A DNA stretch of 64,000 bases from contig NZ_CP046072.1 of assembly GCF_017357825.1 (NCBI RefSeq), positions 434,001 through 498,000 on the forward strand. Direction: 5' to 3'. Below are positions 9,855 through 18,643 of the stretch, one piece after another (positions within the stretch are counted from its first letter, which is position 1; each line of letters opens with the position of its first letter). The position numbers and the translations under genes are program-made. Below the pieces are notes generated by a model. That model made no database searches. It saw only the letters and a program-made list of their open reading frames with translations, and had not been told where the DNA came from. Source of the stretch: Sulfurimonas aquatica. GTDB taxonomy: Bacteria; Campylobacterota; Campylobacteria; Campylobacterales; Sulfurimonadaceae.

Positions 9855-10868
9855 TTAAAGTTTAGAAGCAATATCCTTTAGAGCAAAACTTGCATGGTTA
9901 AATGCAAGCGCAATGCTACCTTGATCCGTTACAACATCACCTATAGTATAGAGACCTTGAACATTTGTTTCCATAGTCTCTTCATTATATACAGGAACAT
10001 CCCATTCACCAGTTTTAACGCCAGAGTTTACAAGAAGGTCTTTTGGAGTTGTACCACCAAGTGCATAAACAGCTCTATCATATTCTGATTTTGTGCCATC
10101 AGTAAAGTTTACTAGAATTTTTCCATTTTCAGAGGGCTCAACACTCTCTATATCTACACCCATTTTATTAAGGATTTTTCCATTGTCTAGATATTTGGTA
10201 CACATCTCTGTGTTAAGAGGGTTCATTCTTGTAATATCGGCTTTTCTGTAGTTTAGAGTTACAACACAGTCTTCCATACCTTCTAGTTCCACTAAACCGT
10301 AAGCATACTCGCCAGCAGTGTCTCCACCGCCGACTATCATAACATGCTCGCCATTTTGAACTTTTGAAAGATTAAAGTTAAGTAACCCTTTAATCTCTCT
10401 TGGAAACTTATACTTTGGTTTATTTGGCTTACCCATACGACCGACTGAGAGAATAACATTTTTTGCTTTCATTTTCTCAATACCTTCAGCTACTTGATCG
10501 TGGCCAAAAACCATCTCAAACAGTCCATCTTTATCTTTAGTTACTCTAAAAATATCATGGTTATACTCAAACTTATCAAGTACTCCAGCATCTTTTAGTT
10601 TGTCGTCCATCTGCTGGATATACTCTTCTTTAGAACACTCATCAAATGTTACATTACCTGTAAATTCAAACTTGATTCCCATCCAGTCCTTATCTACACG
10701 TTTGCCTTTTTTGTAAAACTTATGGATCATGTCATTGTGGTGAGGTGCTTTATCTATTACAATAATATTTTCGATTCCAGCAAGTTTCGCTTCAATAGCA
10801 GATGCCATACCACCAGGTCCAGCACCAATAATTGCTATATCTACTACTTTTGAATTATCTTGAATCAT
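9855..10868 (-). CDS. fqrB: Flavodoxin:quinone reductase-like NADPH flavoprotein
   Basis: The 337-residue FAD/NAD(P)H oxidoreductase resembles thioredoxin reductase in fold but lacks a CxxC redox pair. It has the FAD motif GAGPGGMASA near the N-terminus, a second Rossmann motif GGGDTAGEYA for NADPH and the terminal FAD motif TIGDVV. Segments such as KFYKKGKRVDKDW and NFTDGTKSEYDRAVYALGG match my memory of H. pylori HP1164 and C. jejuni Cj0559. FqrB exchanges electrons between flavodoxin reduced by pyruvate oxidation and NADPH. It follows trxB by 28 bases in the thioredoxin operon and has an AAGGAT ribosome site. Confidence 0.78.
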   Translation of the reverse strand: MIQDNSKVVDIAIIGAGPGGMASAIEAKLAGIENIIVIDKAPHHNDMIHKFYKKGKRVDKDWMGIKFEFTGNVTFDECSKEEYIQQMDDKLKDAGVLDKFEYNHDIFRVTKDKDGLFEMVFGHDQVAEGIEKMKAKNVILSVGRMGKPNKPKYKFPREIKGLLNFNLSKVQNGEHVMIVGGGDTAGEYAYGLVELEGMEDCVVTLNYRKADITRMNPLNTEMCTKYLDNGKILNKMGVDIESVEPSENGKILVNFTDGTKSEYDRAVYALGGTTPKDLLVNSGVKTGEWDVPVYNEETMETNVQGLYTIGDVVTDQGSIALAFNHASFALKDIASKL

Positions 10869-10896
10869 TTTTTATCCTTTAAATTTATAAATTCTT

Positions 10897-11841
10897 TTAG
10901 TTTAGAAGTTCATCCACATATGCAATAGCCTGAAGGGCTGCAACAGCACCATCACCTGCCGCACTTACAACCTGCTTAGGAGCTGCTATGCGCATATCAC
11001 CTGTTGCATATAATCCGGGTACAGATGTTGCCATAGAGATATTTACTATCACTTGACCTTGATCATTCATATCACATAAAAAGCTACCATCTTCTTGAAT
11101 TAATGTCTCATTATTAACATCATTTCCAACAAATGTAAAGATACCAGGTACCTCTATATCTCTAGTTTCACCATCTTTATTGATTACTCTAAGTCCTGTA
11201 ACTCCAGCAGTCTCATCACCATAAACTTCATCAGGTGTAGAGTTTAATACAAATTCAATATTTTCTGTATTCTTTGCACGTTTGATTGTATTTGGAGCGG
11301 AGCGAAAAGTATCACGTCTATGTATCAGGTAAACTTTTGAGCATATCTTTGCAAGGTAAAGTGCCTCTTCTAACGCAGTGTCTCCACCACCAATTACGGC
11401 AACTTCTTTACCCTTATAAAAAAAACCATCACAAGTAGCACAAGTACTGACACCCTTGCCAAAAAACTCATCCTCACCACTAAAGCCAACTCTACGAGGA
11501 GAAGAACCCGTTCCGACTATAACACTATGAGCATCAACAGTTTTTCCATCTTCTTTATGAATAGTAAATAGATCACCATCTTTTGTAATACGAGTGACAC
11601 TTACCATTTCATGGACTAGACCAAATTTTTGACACTGTGCTGGCCATGGCATCATTAAGTCCATTCCTGTAATTTCACCTATGACACCCGGGTAGTTTTC
11701 AATCTCTGAAGAGTTAGTAATTTGCCCACCAGGCATACCTTTTTCAAACATAGTTACATTTTCTAGGCCGCCGCGTGTAGTATAGAGGCCAGCAGTAAGT
11801 CCAGCTGGTCCACCACCAACTATTGCACAATCTAATATCAT
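10897..11841 (-). CDS. trxB: Thioredoxin reductase
   Basis: TrxB reduces thioredoxin with NADPH through FAD. The 314-residue protein has the FAD motif [12 protein letters not shown], the redox-active disulfide C134-A-T-C137 in [10 protein letters not shown], the NADPH motif [10 protein letters not shown] and the terminal ATGDMR motif, all in canonical order and at canonical length. It has an AAGGAAG ribosome site. It sits in a minus-strand operon with trxA, so enzyme and substrate are made together. Confidence 0.95.
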   Translation of the reverse strand: MILDCAIVGGGPAGLTAGLYTTRGGLENVTMFEKGMPGGQITNSSEIENYPGVIGEITGMDLMMPWPAQCQKFGLVHEMVSVTRITKDGDLFTIHKEDGKTVDAHSVIVGTGSSPRRVGFSGEDEFFGKGVSTCATCDGFFYKGKEVAVIGGGDTALEEALYLAKICSKVYLIHRRDTFRSAPNTIKRAKNTENIEFVLNSTPDEVYGDETAGVTGLRVINKDGETRDIEVPGIFTFVGNDVNNETLIQEDGSFLCDMNDQGQVIVNISMATSVPGLYATGDMRIAAPKQVVSAAGDGAVAALQAIAYVDELLN

Positions 11842-11872
11842 ATTATTCTTCCTTGGAATTGTTTAGTTTTTC

Positions 11873-12361
11873 TCATAGTGAATTGACTTGTTGGGACAAC
11901 TCTTTTAAATTATCTAGTTTTCTTATCATACTATCTTGTTTATAAAGTGAGTTCTTATCTTTTTTTATAATAAATATAGATGGAGACTCATATATATTAA
12001 AACGCTGTATAAATTTAAGTGAAGTAGATGTACCTGCTCTTAAAAACGTTGTTGTAGACGTATTTTCTCTAGCCATATTATAGTGATCAATTGCTAAGAT
12101 ATGTATATTTAGATCTGTGTTTGCTAAAAGGTCCATAGTTCCTTTTTCTTTAGAAGAGTAGTATACAACTATATATTTATCTGCTTTTGGGGTGAAAATA
12201 TTGCTCTTTTCATAAAAAGACCACTCTTTGAAATTTATAAATTTGTATTCAGAAAATTTGTAGTTAAAGTAAGCAAAGGCGATAGCTATCATAGCTGCAC
12301 CAAAAAAAGAGGCTAAAAGAGTGGAAAGAGAAAAGAGACTCTTGCCGCCTTTTCTTGCCAC
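11873..12361 (-). CDS. Membrane-anchored thioredoxin-like protein without redox cysteines
   Basis: The 162-residue protein has one N-terminal membrane helix (about residues 14-33). The rest reads like a thioredoxin fold: a strand KYIVVYYSSK where CxxC would follow, and YESPSIFII resembling the cis-proline strand. It contains no cysteine. It lies between trxA (9 bases upstream) and trxB (31 bases downstream), so it belongs to the thioredoxin operon. The start is GTG at 12361 with no obvious ribosome site, so it may depend on coupling to trxA. Function unknown; a scaffold or partner role is only a guess. Confidence 0.65.
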   Translation of the reverse strand: MARKGGKSLFSLSTLLASFFGAAMIAIAFAYFNYKFSEYKFINFKEWSFYEKSNIFTPKADKYIVVYYSSKEKGTMDLLANTDLNIHILAIDHYNMARENTSTTTFLRAGTSTSLKFIQRFNIYESPSIFIIKKDKNSLYKQDSMIRKLDNLKELSQQVNSL

Positions 12362-12370
12362 TTTAAAAAA

Positions 12371-12691
12371 TTACGCTAAAAGAGAGTTGATCTTGTCAGC
12401 AAGAGCTTGTTTTGATTGTGCTCCAACAACTTGGTCTACCATTTCTCCATCTTTGAAGAACATAATAGTAGGGATTGAACGGATACCAAACTTAACAGCA
12501 ATATCTTGCTCTTCATCAGTATTTACTTTACAAATTTTAGCTGTACCATCAAAATCTTCTGCTAATTCTTCAATTACAGGAGCGATCATACGACATGGTC
12601 CACACCATGGAGCCCAGAAGTCTACTAAAGAAACACCTTCGCTTAAAGTTGATTCGAAATCTGAACTAGTTAATTCTATATATTTACCCAT
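12371..12691 (-). CDS. trxA: Thioredoxin
   Basis: A small cytoplasmic dithiol reductant of 106 residues with the full WCGPC active site (C30, C33 in FWAPWCGPCRMIAP) and the cis-proline strand SIPTIMFF. Length and motifs are canonical. It has an AAAGGA ribosome site, is first in the minus-strand trx operon, and has a promoter-like box upstream at 12725-12730. Confidence 0.96.
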   Translation of the reverse strand: MGKYIELTSSDFESTLSEGVSLVDFWAPWCGPCRMIAPVIEELAEDFDGTAKICKVNTDEEQDIAVKFGIRSIPTIMFFKDGEMVDQVVGAQSKQALADKINSLLA

Positions 12692-12724
12692 AAGTAAATC
12701 CTTTTTATTGTTTGTATTTGAAGT

Positions 12725-12730
12725 ATTATA
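12725..12730 (-). promoter_or_regulatory. Promoter -10 box for the trxA operon
   Basis: Minus-strand TATAAT preceded by TG (extended -10). It would start transcription about 27 bases before the trxA start codon. Seen by motif only. Confidence 0.6.
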
Positions 12731-12818
12731 CAGGGGATTTGATTAATTATATCTTTAGTTATCTCTCTTGAGTAATAATTATGAAAATAATAAGAAGTGC
12801 CTATAACAGTAAATATGT

Positions 12819-13598
12819 TTAAAATCTTAAAAACTTTTTTTGGCGTTTGTTAAAGTAAGCGCACTCAGTATATCCAACTGCTTTTGCCATTTTTACCACT
12901 TCTTGGTTAAAGAGACTAACCTGCTCAGGTTTGTGCGCATCAGAACTAAATGTTATGGGAATATCTAAATTATAGGCATCTTTTAAAAGAGATAGAGAAG
13001 GATAAGACTCTTTGACATCTTTTCTAAAACCTGCAACATTTATCTCTAAGACCATATCTGCTTTTTTAATGGCTAAAAGAGCATTCTTAGCCATTTGTGA
13101 AATATCACCCTTAGGCATAAATTTAAAAACTTTAATAAGGTCTAAATGGCCTACTATGTCAAAAAGTTTTGAGTTTGCCATCTCTTCTATGGTGTCAAAA
13201 TATTTTTGCCATATTTCATCTATATCCTGTTCATGCCATTTTCCTATAAATTCAGGATTGTCAAATCCCCATCCCTCAATAAAATGTACGGAACCAATGA
13301 GATAGTCTACATCTGCATTGAGTACCCTTTGATCCATATGACCCTTGAGGTAATCTACCTCGTAGCCTAAAAGTATCTCTATTTTATCTTGGTACTTTGC
13401 CTTGGTAGAGAGAACGTCTTGCTCATACTTTTTCATCTGCTCAAAACTCATGCGGTACTTTGGATCAAAATCCATAGGAGCATGGTCGGAGAAGCCAAAG
13501 ACAGCTGTTTTAGCCTTAATAGCCGCTTCTACATACTCATCTATTGTGCCCTGGGCATGATTACAAAGTGGAGTGTGGTTGTGAAGATCAACAATCAT
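12819..13598 (-). CDS. PHP-family phosphatase, probable histidinol-phosphatase
   Basis: The 259-residue protein is a PHP metal-dependent phosphoesterase. Metal ligands are visible in order: DLHNHTPLCNH at the N-terminus, SDHAP, GYEVDY, GSVHF, GHLDL and SSDAH near the C-terminus. Length and pattern fit the HisJ/HisK type, which removes phosphate from histidinol phosphate in histidine synthesis. No other his gene is nearby, so the substrate is inferred from the family. It stands alone on the minus strand between trxA and cheZ. Confidence 0.8.
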   Translation of the reverse strand: MIVDLHNHTPLCNHAQGTIDEYVEAAIKAKTAVFGFSDHAPMDFDPKYRMSFEQMKKYEQDVLSTKAKYQDKIEILLGYEVDYLKGHMDQRVLNADVDYLIGSVHFIEGWGFDNPEFIGKWHEQDIDEIWQKYFDTIEEMANSKLFDIVGHLDLIKVFKFMPKGDISQMAKNALLAIKKADMVLEINVAGFRKDVKESYPSLSLLKDAYNLDIPITFSSDAHKPEQVSLFNQEVVKMAKAVGYTECAYFNKRQKKFLRF

Positions 13599-13675
13599 TT
13601 TTCTCTCTCATTTATATATTTTATGTTATTATAGTGATAATTAATAAATTGACCAATTTTACATGGAGAATTTGT

Positions 13676-14377
13676 ATGACTCAAGAAGAATTAGATGCTT
13701 TAATGGGTGGCGATGTAGATGAACTTGATACACTTGAAGATGAAGTAGTAGAAGAGTTTGAGCCAGAAGTCAATGAGATAGAGGAGCCTATCAAAAAGGA
13801 TAAGCCAGAAGCACCATATGGCTACTCTGAAAAGAATGCACACCATTGGCCAGAACCAGCAACTAATGAAAATAAAATGGTTCACCAACTTGATGATGTC
13901 ACAAAAGAGAGTGAAGAAAAAGCAAGTGAAATTTTTGATATTATTGAAGTCATAAGCAGTGATTTAATGGATAAAGAGGAAAATATTACAAATGTAATAG
14001 AAGTATTAAATAGTAATTTAGAACTCTTTAAGACTTTAAGTGAAAAATTTCCTGATGTAGAAGCCTTTAAAATACAATTAGAAAAAAATAATGAAGCACT
14101 TAATGATGCGAATTTGACGTTAGAGATGATACAAACAAGCGGAGATTCAATTATGAATGTAATGGATATTATGCAGTATCAAGATATTCATCGTCAAAAA
14201 ATTGAACGTGTTATAAATGTTATGAGAGCTCTTTCAAAGTATATGAATACTCTCTTTGAGGGCCGTATAGATGATGATAAACGTGTAGCTTCAGCACAAC
14301 ATATCGCTGGTGATACACATAATGATGTGGCTTCTAACGATGACATAGAAGCACTTTTAGCACAGTTTGGACAGTAG
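13676..14377 (+). CDS. cheZ: CheZ-type CheY-phosphate phosphatase
   Basis: The 233-residue acidic, helical protein matches the remote CheZ homologues of Campylobacterota (HP0170/Cj0700 type). The catalytic pair appears in QYQDIHRQK: D170 and Q174, spaced as in enterobacterial CheZ (DxxxQ), within a long helical hairpin (about 75-195). The C-terminus NDDIEALLAQFGQ resembles the CheY-binding tail of CheZ, and the N-terminus MTQEELDALMGG resembles the CheY-binding peptide of FliM. I chose ATG 13676 (GGAG upstream); a frame extension to 13544 overlaps the divergent PHP gene and is probably not translated. Followed by a U32 gene, as in C. jejuni. Confidence 0.82.
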   Translation: MTQEELDALMGGDVDELDTLEDEVVEEFEPEVNEIEEPIKKDKPEAPYGYSEKNAHHWPEPATNENKMVHQLDDVTKESEEKASEIFDIIEVISSDLMDKEENITNVIEVLNSNLELFKTLSEKFPDVEAFKIQLEKNNEALNDANLTLEMIQTSGDSIMNVMDIMQYQDIHRQKIERVINVMRALSKYMNTLFEGRIDDDKRVASAQHIAGDTHNDVASNDDIEALLAQFGQ

Positions 14378-14395
14378 TTTAAATTCTTAATCAAG

Positions 14396-14416
14396 CTACC
14401 AACTCTTCTTTGGTAG
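14396..14416. terminator. Hairpin downstream of cheZ
   Basis: CTACCAA and TTGGTAG form a perfect 7-bp stem with a 7-base loop, 18 bases past the cheZ stop. There is no T-run after it, so termination efficiency is doubtful. Confidence 0.35.
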
Positions 14417-14474
14417 AATTCCTCAAAATTTATTAGCTATGAGTTTGAAAACTTATAGCACTACAAGAGAAAAC

Positions 14475-15767
14475 ATGAAAAAAGTAGAATTACTCTCCCC
14501 TGCAGGGTCATTAGAAAAACTAAAAATTGCATTTGACTTTGGTGCCGATGCAGTCTATGGCGGTGTTTCACACTTTTCTCTTCGTATACGCTCTGGAAAA
14601 GAGTTTAGTATGGAAGATTTTAAAGAGGGAATAGAATACGCACATGAGCGAGGTAAAAAAGTTTATGTAACTATAAACGGATTTCCTTTTAACTCACAAC
14701 TCTCCCTCTTGAAAAAGCATATAATAGCAATGGCGGAGTTAAATCCAGATGCATTTATCGTTGCTACTCCAGGTGTTTTAAAATTATGTCATGAGTTAGC
14801 TCCTGGTATGCCACTGCACCTCTCTACTCAAGCAAATGTTATGAATGTTCTTGATGCTCAAATATATCATGAGATGGGTGCAACTCGTATTATTACCGCT
14901 CGTGAAATTTCTCTTAAAGATTTAAAAGCGATTAAAGCAGAGTTACCAGATTTAGAGCTAGAAGTTTTTGTACATGGATCAATGTGTTTTGCATATAGCG
15001 GGCGTTGCCTTATCTCTACACTTCAAAGTGGCCGTGTTCCAAATCGTGGAAGCTGTGCAAATGATTGTCGTTTTGAGTATGAGATGTATGCAGCTAATCC
15101 TGATACGGGAACTCTTTTTAGACTTGAAGAGGAAGAGGGTGTTGGTACTTACATTATGAATGCTAAAGATTTAAACTTGGCTTCACATATGCAAGAGATT
15201 TTGGATAGTGGTGTTGTAGACTCTGTAAAGATAGAAGGCAGAACAAAAACAGCTTACTATGCTGCTACAACCGCTAAAGCATATAGAATGGCTATTGATG
15301 ATTATTATGATGGAAAAATCGATAGTGATAGATACCAATATGAGCTGCAATCCTTACAAAATCGTGGCTATACAGACGCTTATTTAGTCTCTCGTCCATT
15401 TGAGAGAAATGACACTCAGAGTCTAGATTTTTCTATGCAACTTGGTACTCACCAGGTGAGTGGAATTGTAAACGCAGAGGGTACACACTTTTTATGTAAA
15501 TATAAGACACTTCCTAATGATGAGATGGAAGTTGTATTTCCACTAGGAAGTGAAGTTGAGATAGTGGATAATGAAACTGGCTCTACTTACGAGAGAGATG
15601 GAAAGTTTTTCATGCAACTAAAACATATTAAAGCAAAAAATGGAAAAATCCTTCCAGAGATACATAGTGGTAACACAAATGAGATAGAACTTCCCACCTC
15701 ATTTCCTGCATATACATTCTTTAGAGTCCCTGCAAATTCTAATATGGGGACAAACCCAAAACACTAA
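14475..15767 (+). CDS. U32-family protein, probable prephenate-dependent tRNA uridine hydroxylase (TrhP/YegQ type)
   Basis: The 430-residue protein belongs to the peptidase U32 family, whose better-studied members are not proteases but RNA-modification enzymes. Typical features are LLSPAGSLEKLK at the start, YGGVSHFSLR and FVHGSMCFAYSGRCL. The conserved cysteines continue in NRGSCANDCRFEY, a pattern that in YegQ/TrhP precedes the tRNA 5-hydroxyuridine activity and may bind an Fe-S cluster. I place the start at ATG 14475, where AAGAGA gives a weak ribosome site; a frame extension to 14439 has none. It lies between cheZ and the DHH/purE genes. Confidence 0.8.
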   Translation: MKKVELLSPAGSLEKLKIAFDFGADAVYGGVSHFSLRIRSGKEFSMEDFKEGIEYAHERGKKVYVTINGFPFNSQLSLLKKHIIAMAELNPDAFIVATPGVLKLCHELAPGMPLHLSTQANVMNVLDAQIYHEMGATRIITAREISLKDLKAIKAELPDLELEVFVHGSMCFAYSGRCLISTLQSGRVPNRGSCANDCRFEYEMYAANPDTGTLFRLEEEEGVGTYIMNAKDLNLASHMQEILDSGVVDSVKIEGRTKTAYYAATTAKAYRMAIDDYYDGKIDSDRYQYELQSLQNRGYTDAYLVSRPFERNDTQSLDFSMQLGTHQVSGIVNAEGTHFLCKYKTLPNDEMEVVFPLGSEVEIVDNETGSTYERDGKFFMQLKHIKAKNGKILPEIHSGNTNEIELPTSFPAYTFFRVPANSNMGTNPKH

Positions 15768-15789
15768 TAATTCTTTTAAATATTTTAGT

Positions 15790-15818
15790 TATAATATTCC
15801 TAATTAATCATGATTAGG
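15790..15818 (+). promoter_or_regulatory. Promoter, palindrome and Shine-Dalgarno hairpin before the DHH gene
   Basis: TATAAT at 15790-15795 is a good -10 box. Around the expected transcription start lies the perfect 12-bp palindrome TAATCATGATTA (15805-15816). An overlapping inverted repeat CCTAAT (15799-15804) / ATTAGG (15813-15818) would, as RNA, pair part of the AGGAG ribosome site. Either could be a control element: an operator for a protein or a translation switch. Confidence 0.45.
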
Positions 15819-15826
15819 AGTTTTGT

Positions 15827-16753
15827 ATGTCTGGAAAATACCGTTTAGTTACTAGAAGTGATATGGATGGTTTAGTTTGTGCTGTGATTTTAAAACAGTT
15901 AAACCTGATAGATGAAATAAAATTTGTACATCCCAAAGATATGCAAGATGGAACTATTACAATCACTGAAAATGATATTATTACAAATCTTCCCTATGTT
16001 GCTCAAGCTTATTTAGTATTTGATCATCATGAGAGTGAAACTATAAGAAATAAGGGCGCCGATAACCACATAATTATTGCGGATGCTCCCTCAGCTGCTC
16101 GTGTTGTATATGATTATTATGTTAAAGATAATGACCTCTCAATGATTCGTGAAGATATGATGGTAGCTGTTGATAAAGCAGATGCGGCACAATTTTCTAA
16201 AGAAGATATACTTAACCCTAAAGGATGGGATCTACTAAGCTTCTTAATGGATTCTAGAACAGGTCTGGGTAGATTTAGGGAGTTCAGAATATCTAATTAT
16301 GCACTTATGATGGATCTTATTGATTATTGTCACGACCATGGTATTGATGACATTATGAAACTTCCTGATGTAGCTGAGAGAGTAGAACTCTTTAACAAGT
16401 ATGCAGAAGACTTTAAAGAGCAACTTCGTAGATGCTCAACTATACATAAAAACTTAGTAGTACTTGATTTAAGAAATGAAGAGACTATTTATCCTGGAAA
16501 CCGTTTTATGATTTATGCGATGTTCCCACAGACAAATATTTCCATTCATGTAATTATGGGATTTAAAAATCAAAACACTGTTTTTGCAACAGGCAAATCT
16601 ATCATTGACAGGAGCTCAAAAACAAATGTTGGTGAGTTAATGCTTAGCTATGGTGGTGGTGGACACGGTGCTGCTGGGACATGTCAAATAGATAATGATA
16701 AAGCAGAGAGCGTCTTAAAAGAGTTAATTAGTACAATCAATGCCGATGGCTAA
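15827..16753 (+). CDS. DHH/DHHA1-family phosphoesterase
   Basis: The 308-residue protein has the family metal-binding motifs: SDMDG (D12, D14), FDHHES and, near the C-terminus, the DHHA1 substrate-binding loop GGGGHGAAGTCQ. Family members are manganese-dependent phosphoesterases: nanoRNases that degrade short oligonucleotides, pApA or pAp phosphatases, or exopolyphosphatases. The sequence alone does not choose between these. It has its own promoter, with a palindrome at the start site and AGGAG before the ATG. It precedes purE by 28 bases. Confidence 0.85.
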   Translation: MSGKYRLVTRSDMDGLVCAVILKQLNLIDEIKFVHPKDMQDGTITITENDIITNLPYVAQAYLVFDHHESETIRNKGADNHIIIADAPSAARVVYDYYVKDNDLSMIREDMMVAVDKADAAQFSKEDILNPKGWDLLSFLMDSRTGLGRFREFRISNYALMMDLIDYCHDHGIDDIMKLPDVAERVELFNKYAEDFKEQLRRCSTIHKNLVVLDLRNEETIYPGNRFMIYAMFPQTNISIHVIMGFKNQNTVFATGKSIIDRSSKTNVGELMLSYGGGGHGAAGTCQIDNDKAESVLKELISTINADG

Positions 16754-16781
16754 TTTAAATTATAATTATTAAGGAATCTAG

Positions 16782-17279
16782 ATGAAGTTTGTATCGATTG
16801 TTATTGGAAGTAAAAGCGACTATGAGGTAATGAAATCTTGCTCAGATACATTTGAGGCATTTGGGGTTAATTATGAGATGATTATTTCATCTGCTCATCG
16901 CTCACCTGAGAGAACAAAAGAGTATGTACTTGATGCGGAGAAAAAAGGCGCTCAAGTTTTCATTGCAGCTGCTGGTATGGCAGCGCATTTAGCGGGCGTT
17001 CTTACTTCTAAAACAATCAAGCCAATCATTGGTGTTCCTATGTCAGCTTCAGCACTTTCAGGGATAGATGCACTTCTCTCAACCGTACAGATGCCAGCTG
17101 GAATGCCAGTTGCTACAGTAGCTATAGGTAAAGCAGGTGCAATTAACTCAGCATTCTTAGCTATGCAAATATTAGCACTGAATAATGAAGAGTTATCTGT
17201 AAAACTAAAAGAAGATAGAATCTCAAAAGCAAAAAAAGTTGAGATGGACTCTTTAGAAATTGAGACTTTAATACAATAG
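16782..17279 (+). CDS. purE: N5-carboxyaminoimidazole ribonucleotide mutase
   Basis: PurE moves the carboxyl group of N5-CAIR to C4 of the imidazole ring in purine synthesis. The 165-residue protein has the signature GSKSDYEVM at the N-terminus, the SAHRSPER loop with the catalytic histidine, AAGMAAHLAGV and GVPMSASALSG. Length is canonical for class I PurE. AAGGAA precedes the ATG. It is followed after 8 bases by the DUF3972 gene, as in C. jejuni to my memory. Confidence 0.95.
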   Translation: MKFVSIVIGSKSDYEVMKSCSDTFEAFGVNYEMIISSAHRSPERTKEYVLDAEKKGAQVFIAAAGMAAHLAGVLTSKTIKPIIGVPMSASALSGIDALLSTVQMPAGMPVATVAIGKAGAINSAFLAMQILALNNEELSVKLKEDRISKAKKVEMDSLEIETLIQ

Positions 17280-17287
17280 GGATTTAT

Positions 17288-17761
17288 ATGAGCTGGATGA
17301 GTGATGAAGAGTATATTGAGCTAACAGGGTTAAGTTTATCTGCTATAGAAGACTTAGTGGATCATGGTAAATTGACTATAAAAGTCGAAGATGGCGTTAG
17401 ATACATTGACCCATCAAAAGGTACAAGAGAGTCTGTCGTTCCAGCTAAACTACAAGAGCTCTCAGAACGCAATACTCATGAGATGATTGTGCAACCTGAG
17501 TTTGTTGAAAAAACAATAGGCACCATAATAAATCTTCATGAAAAAGTACTTGACGCTAAAGATGAGACTATCGAGGCCGTCAAAGTAGAAAACAAGTTTC
17601 TTCGCGAGGCATTAGAATCCCTTCAAGAACTTTATGATGAAGATAGAAAGACTATTCACACTCTTCAAGAACAACTCAAACTCTCTCAACAAGAAGTAGA
17701 GTTTATGCGACGTAAGTATAAGCTTATGTGGAACAAAGCTATCGCTGACCATACTGACTAA
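17288..17761 (+). CDS. DUF3972-like protein (helix-turn-helix plus coiled coil)
   Basis: The 157-residue protein appears to be the DUF3972 family found in Campylobacterota. The first 55 residues look like a MerR/excisionase-type winged helix (SDEEYIELTGLSLSAIEDLVDHGKL, read in two parts as recognition and turn helices). Residues about 75-150 form a long charged coiled coil. No enzyme motif is visible. It sits between purE and the DUF89 gene with 3-8 base gaps, so all three are co-transcribed. Function unknown; a DNA- or partner-binding role is inferred from fold only. Confidence 0.65.
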   Translation: MSWMSDEEYIELTGLSLSAIEDLVDHGKLTIKVEDGVRYIDPSKGTRESVVPAKLQELSERNTHEMIVQPEFVEKTIGTIINLHEKVLDAKDETIEAVKVENKFLREALESLQELYDEDRKTIHTLQEQLKLSQQEVEFMRRKYKLMWNKAIADHTD

Positions 17762-17764
17762 TTT

Positions 17765-18622
17765 ATGAATATTGATGAAGCGTGCGTCGCATGTATAATA
17801 AATCAGAGCATGAAAGTATCAAACGCCATAAACGCAGACGATGAACTCCAAAAAAAACTCACTAATTCAGTTGAGAAGATGAGTGAAGATTTCTCATTTA
17901 GTAAATCCCCTCCAGAGATTGCCGCAGACGTATATGAAAAAATGGCGTACTTAGCCAACAAAGCAGACTTATATAAAGAGGTAAAAGAGACGTCGACTAA
18001 AAAAGCGCTCTCTTGCGTGCCTGCACTAAAGACTAGACTCAAAAAATCTGATAACAAACTACTTACAGCTACAAAGATAGCAGTTGCAGGAAATGTGATA
18101 GATTTAGCCGCAGCAGTAGAGTTTGACTTGGATGAAGAGTTACAAAAAGTTTTTCATACCGATTTTGCGCATAATGATTTTTCTCTTATGCAAAAGAAGA
18201 TAGAAGAAGCAGAGACTATTTTAATCATTGGCGATAATGTTGGTGAACATATATTTGACCATCTGTTTATAGAGATGCTCAAAGAGCTCTATCCAAGGAA
18301 GTCGTACACTTATATGGTAAGAGGTAATCCCATCATTAATGATGTAACGATACTTGAGGCAAAAGAGGCTGGTTTTGATAAACTCTGCACACTTGTAGAT
18401 AGTGGTGTTAATACCCCTGGTTTTGCTTACACTCATGCAAATGAAGAGTCACAAAAGATCTTTGATGAGGTAGATTTAGTTATCTCTAAGGGAATGGGAA
18501 ATTATGAGTGCCTAACGCCACCTGTAAGAGAAGGTATATGCTTCTTACTTAAAGTGAAATGTGGAGTTGTTGCAGCTGCTTTAGATAAAGAAGTAGCTGA
18601 CATTATCTGTAAGGTAGTTTAA
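17765..18622 (+). CDS. DUF89 / ARMT1-like damage-control phosphatase family protein
   Basis: The 285-residue protein starts with the CVACIINQ segment typical of prokaryotic DUF89 proteins. It has the conserved metal-site motifs IGDNVGEH, RGNPIINDVT and SKGMGNYECL. DUF89 enzymes are cobalt/nickel/manganese-dependent phosphatases thought to remove harmful sugar phosphates or damaged cofactors. The substrate here is unknown. It follows the DUF3972 gene by 3 bases, with no independent ribosome site evident, so translation is probably coupled. Confidence 0.75.
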   Translation: MNIDEACVACIINQSMKVSNAINADDELQKKLTNSVEKMSEDFSFSKSPPEIAADVYEKMAYLANKADLYKEVKETSTKKALSCVPALKTRLKKSDNKLLTATKIAVAGNVIDLAAAVEFDLDEELQKVFHTDFAHNDFSLMQKKIEEAETILIIGDNVGEHIFDHLFIEMLKELYPRKSYTYMVRGNPIINDVTILEAKEAGFDKLCTLVDSGVNTPGFAYTHANEESQKIFDEVDLVISKGMGNYECLTPPVREGICFLLKVKCGVVAAALDKEVADIICKVV

Positions 18623-18643
18623 GCCTTTTATATTCTCTACTAG

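Noticed and set aside
10897-11841. Two thioredoxin reductases as a gene duplication (with 9855-10868).
   Set aside because: Only this gene has the CATC redox site. The other lacks it and matches FqrB, so they are distinct enzymes of one superfamily.
13544-13675. N-terminal extension of the cheZ frame by 44 residues.
   Set aside because: It overlaps the divergent PHP gene and lacks a ribosome site, while ATG 13676 has GGAG upstream and gives the expected N-terminus.
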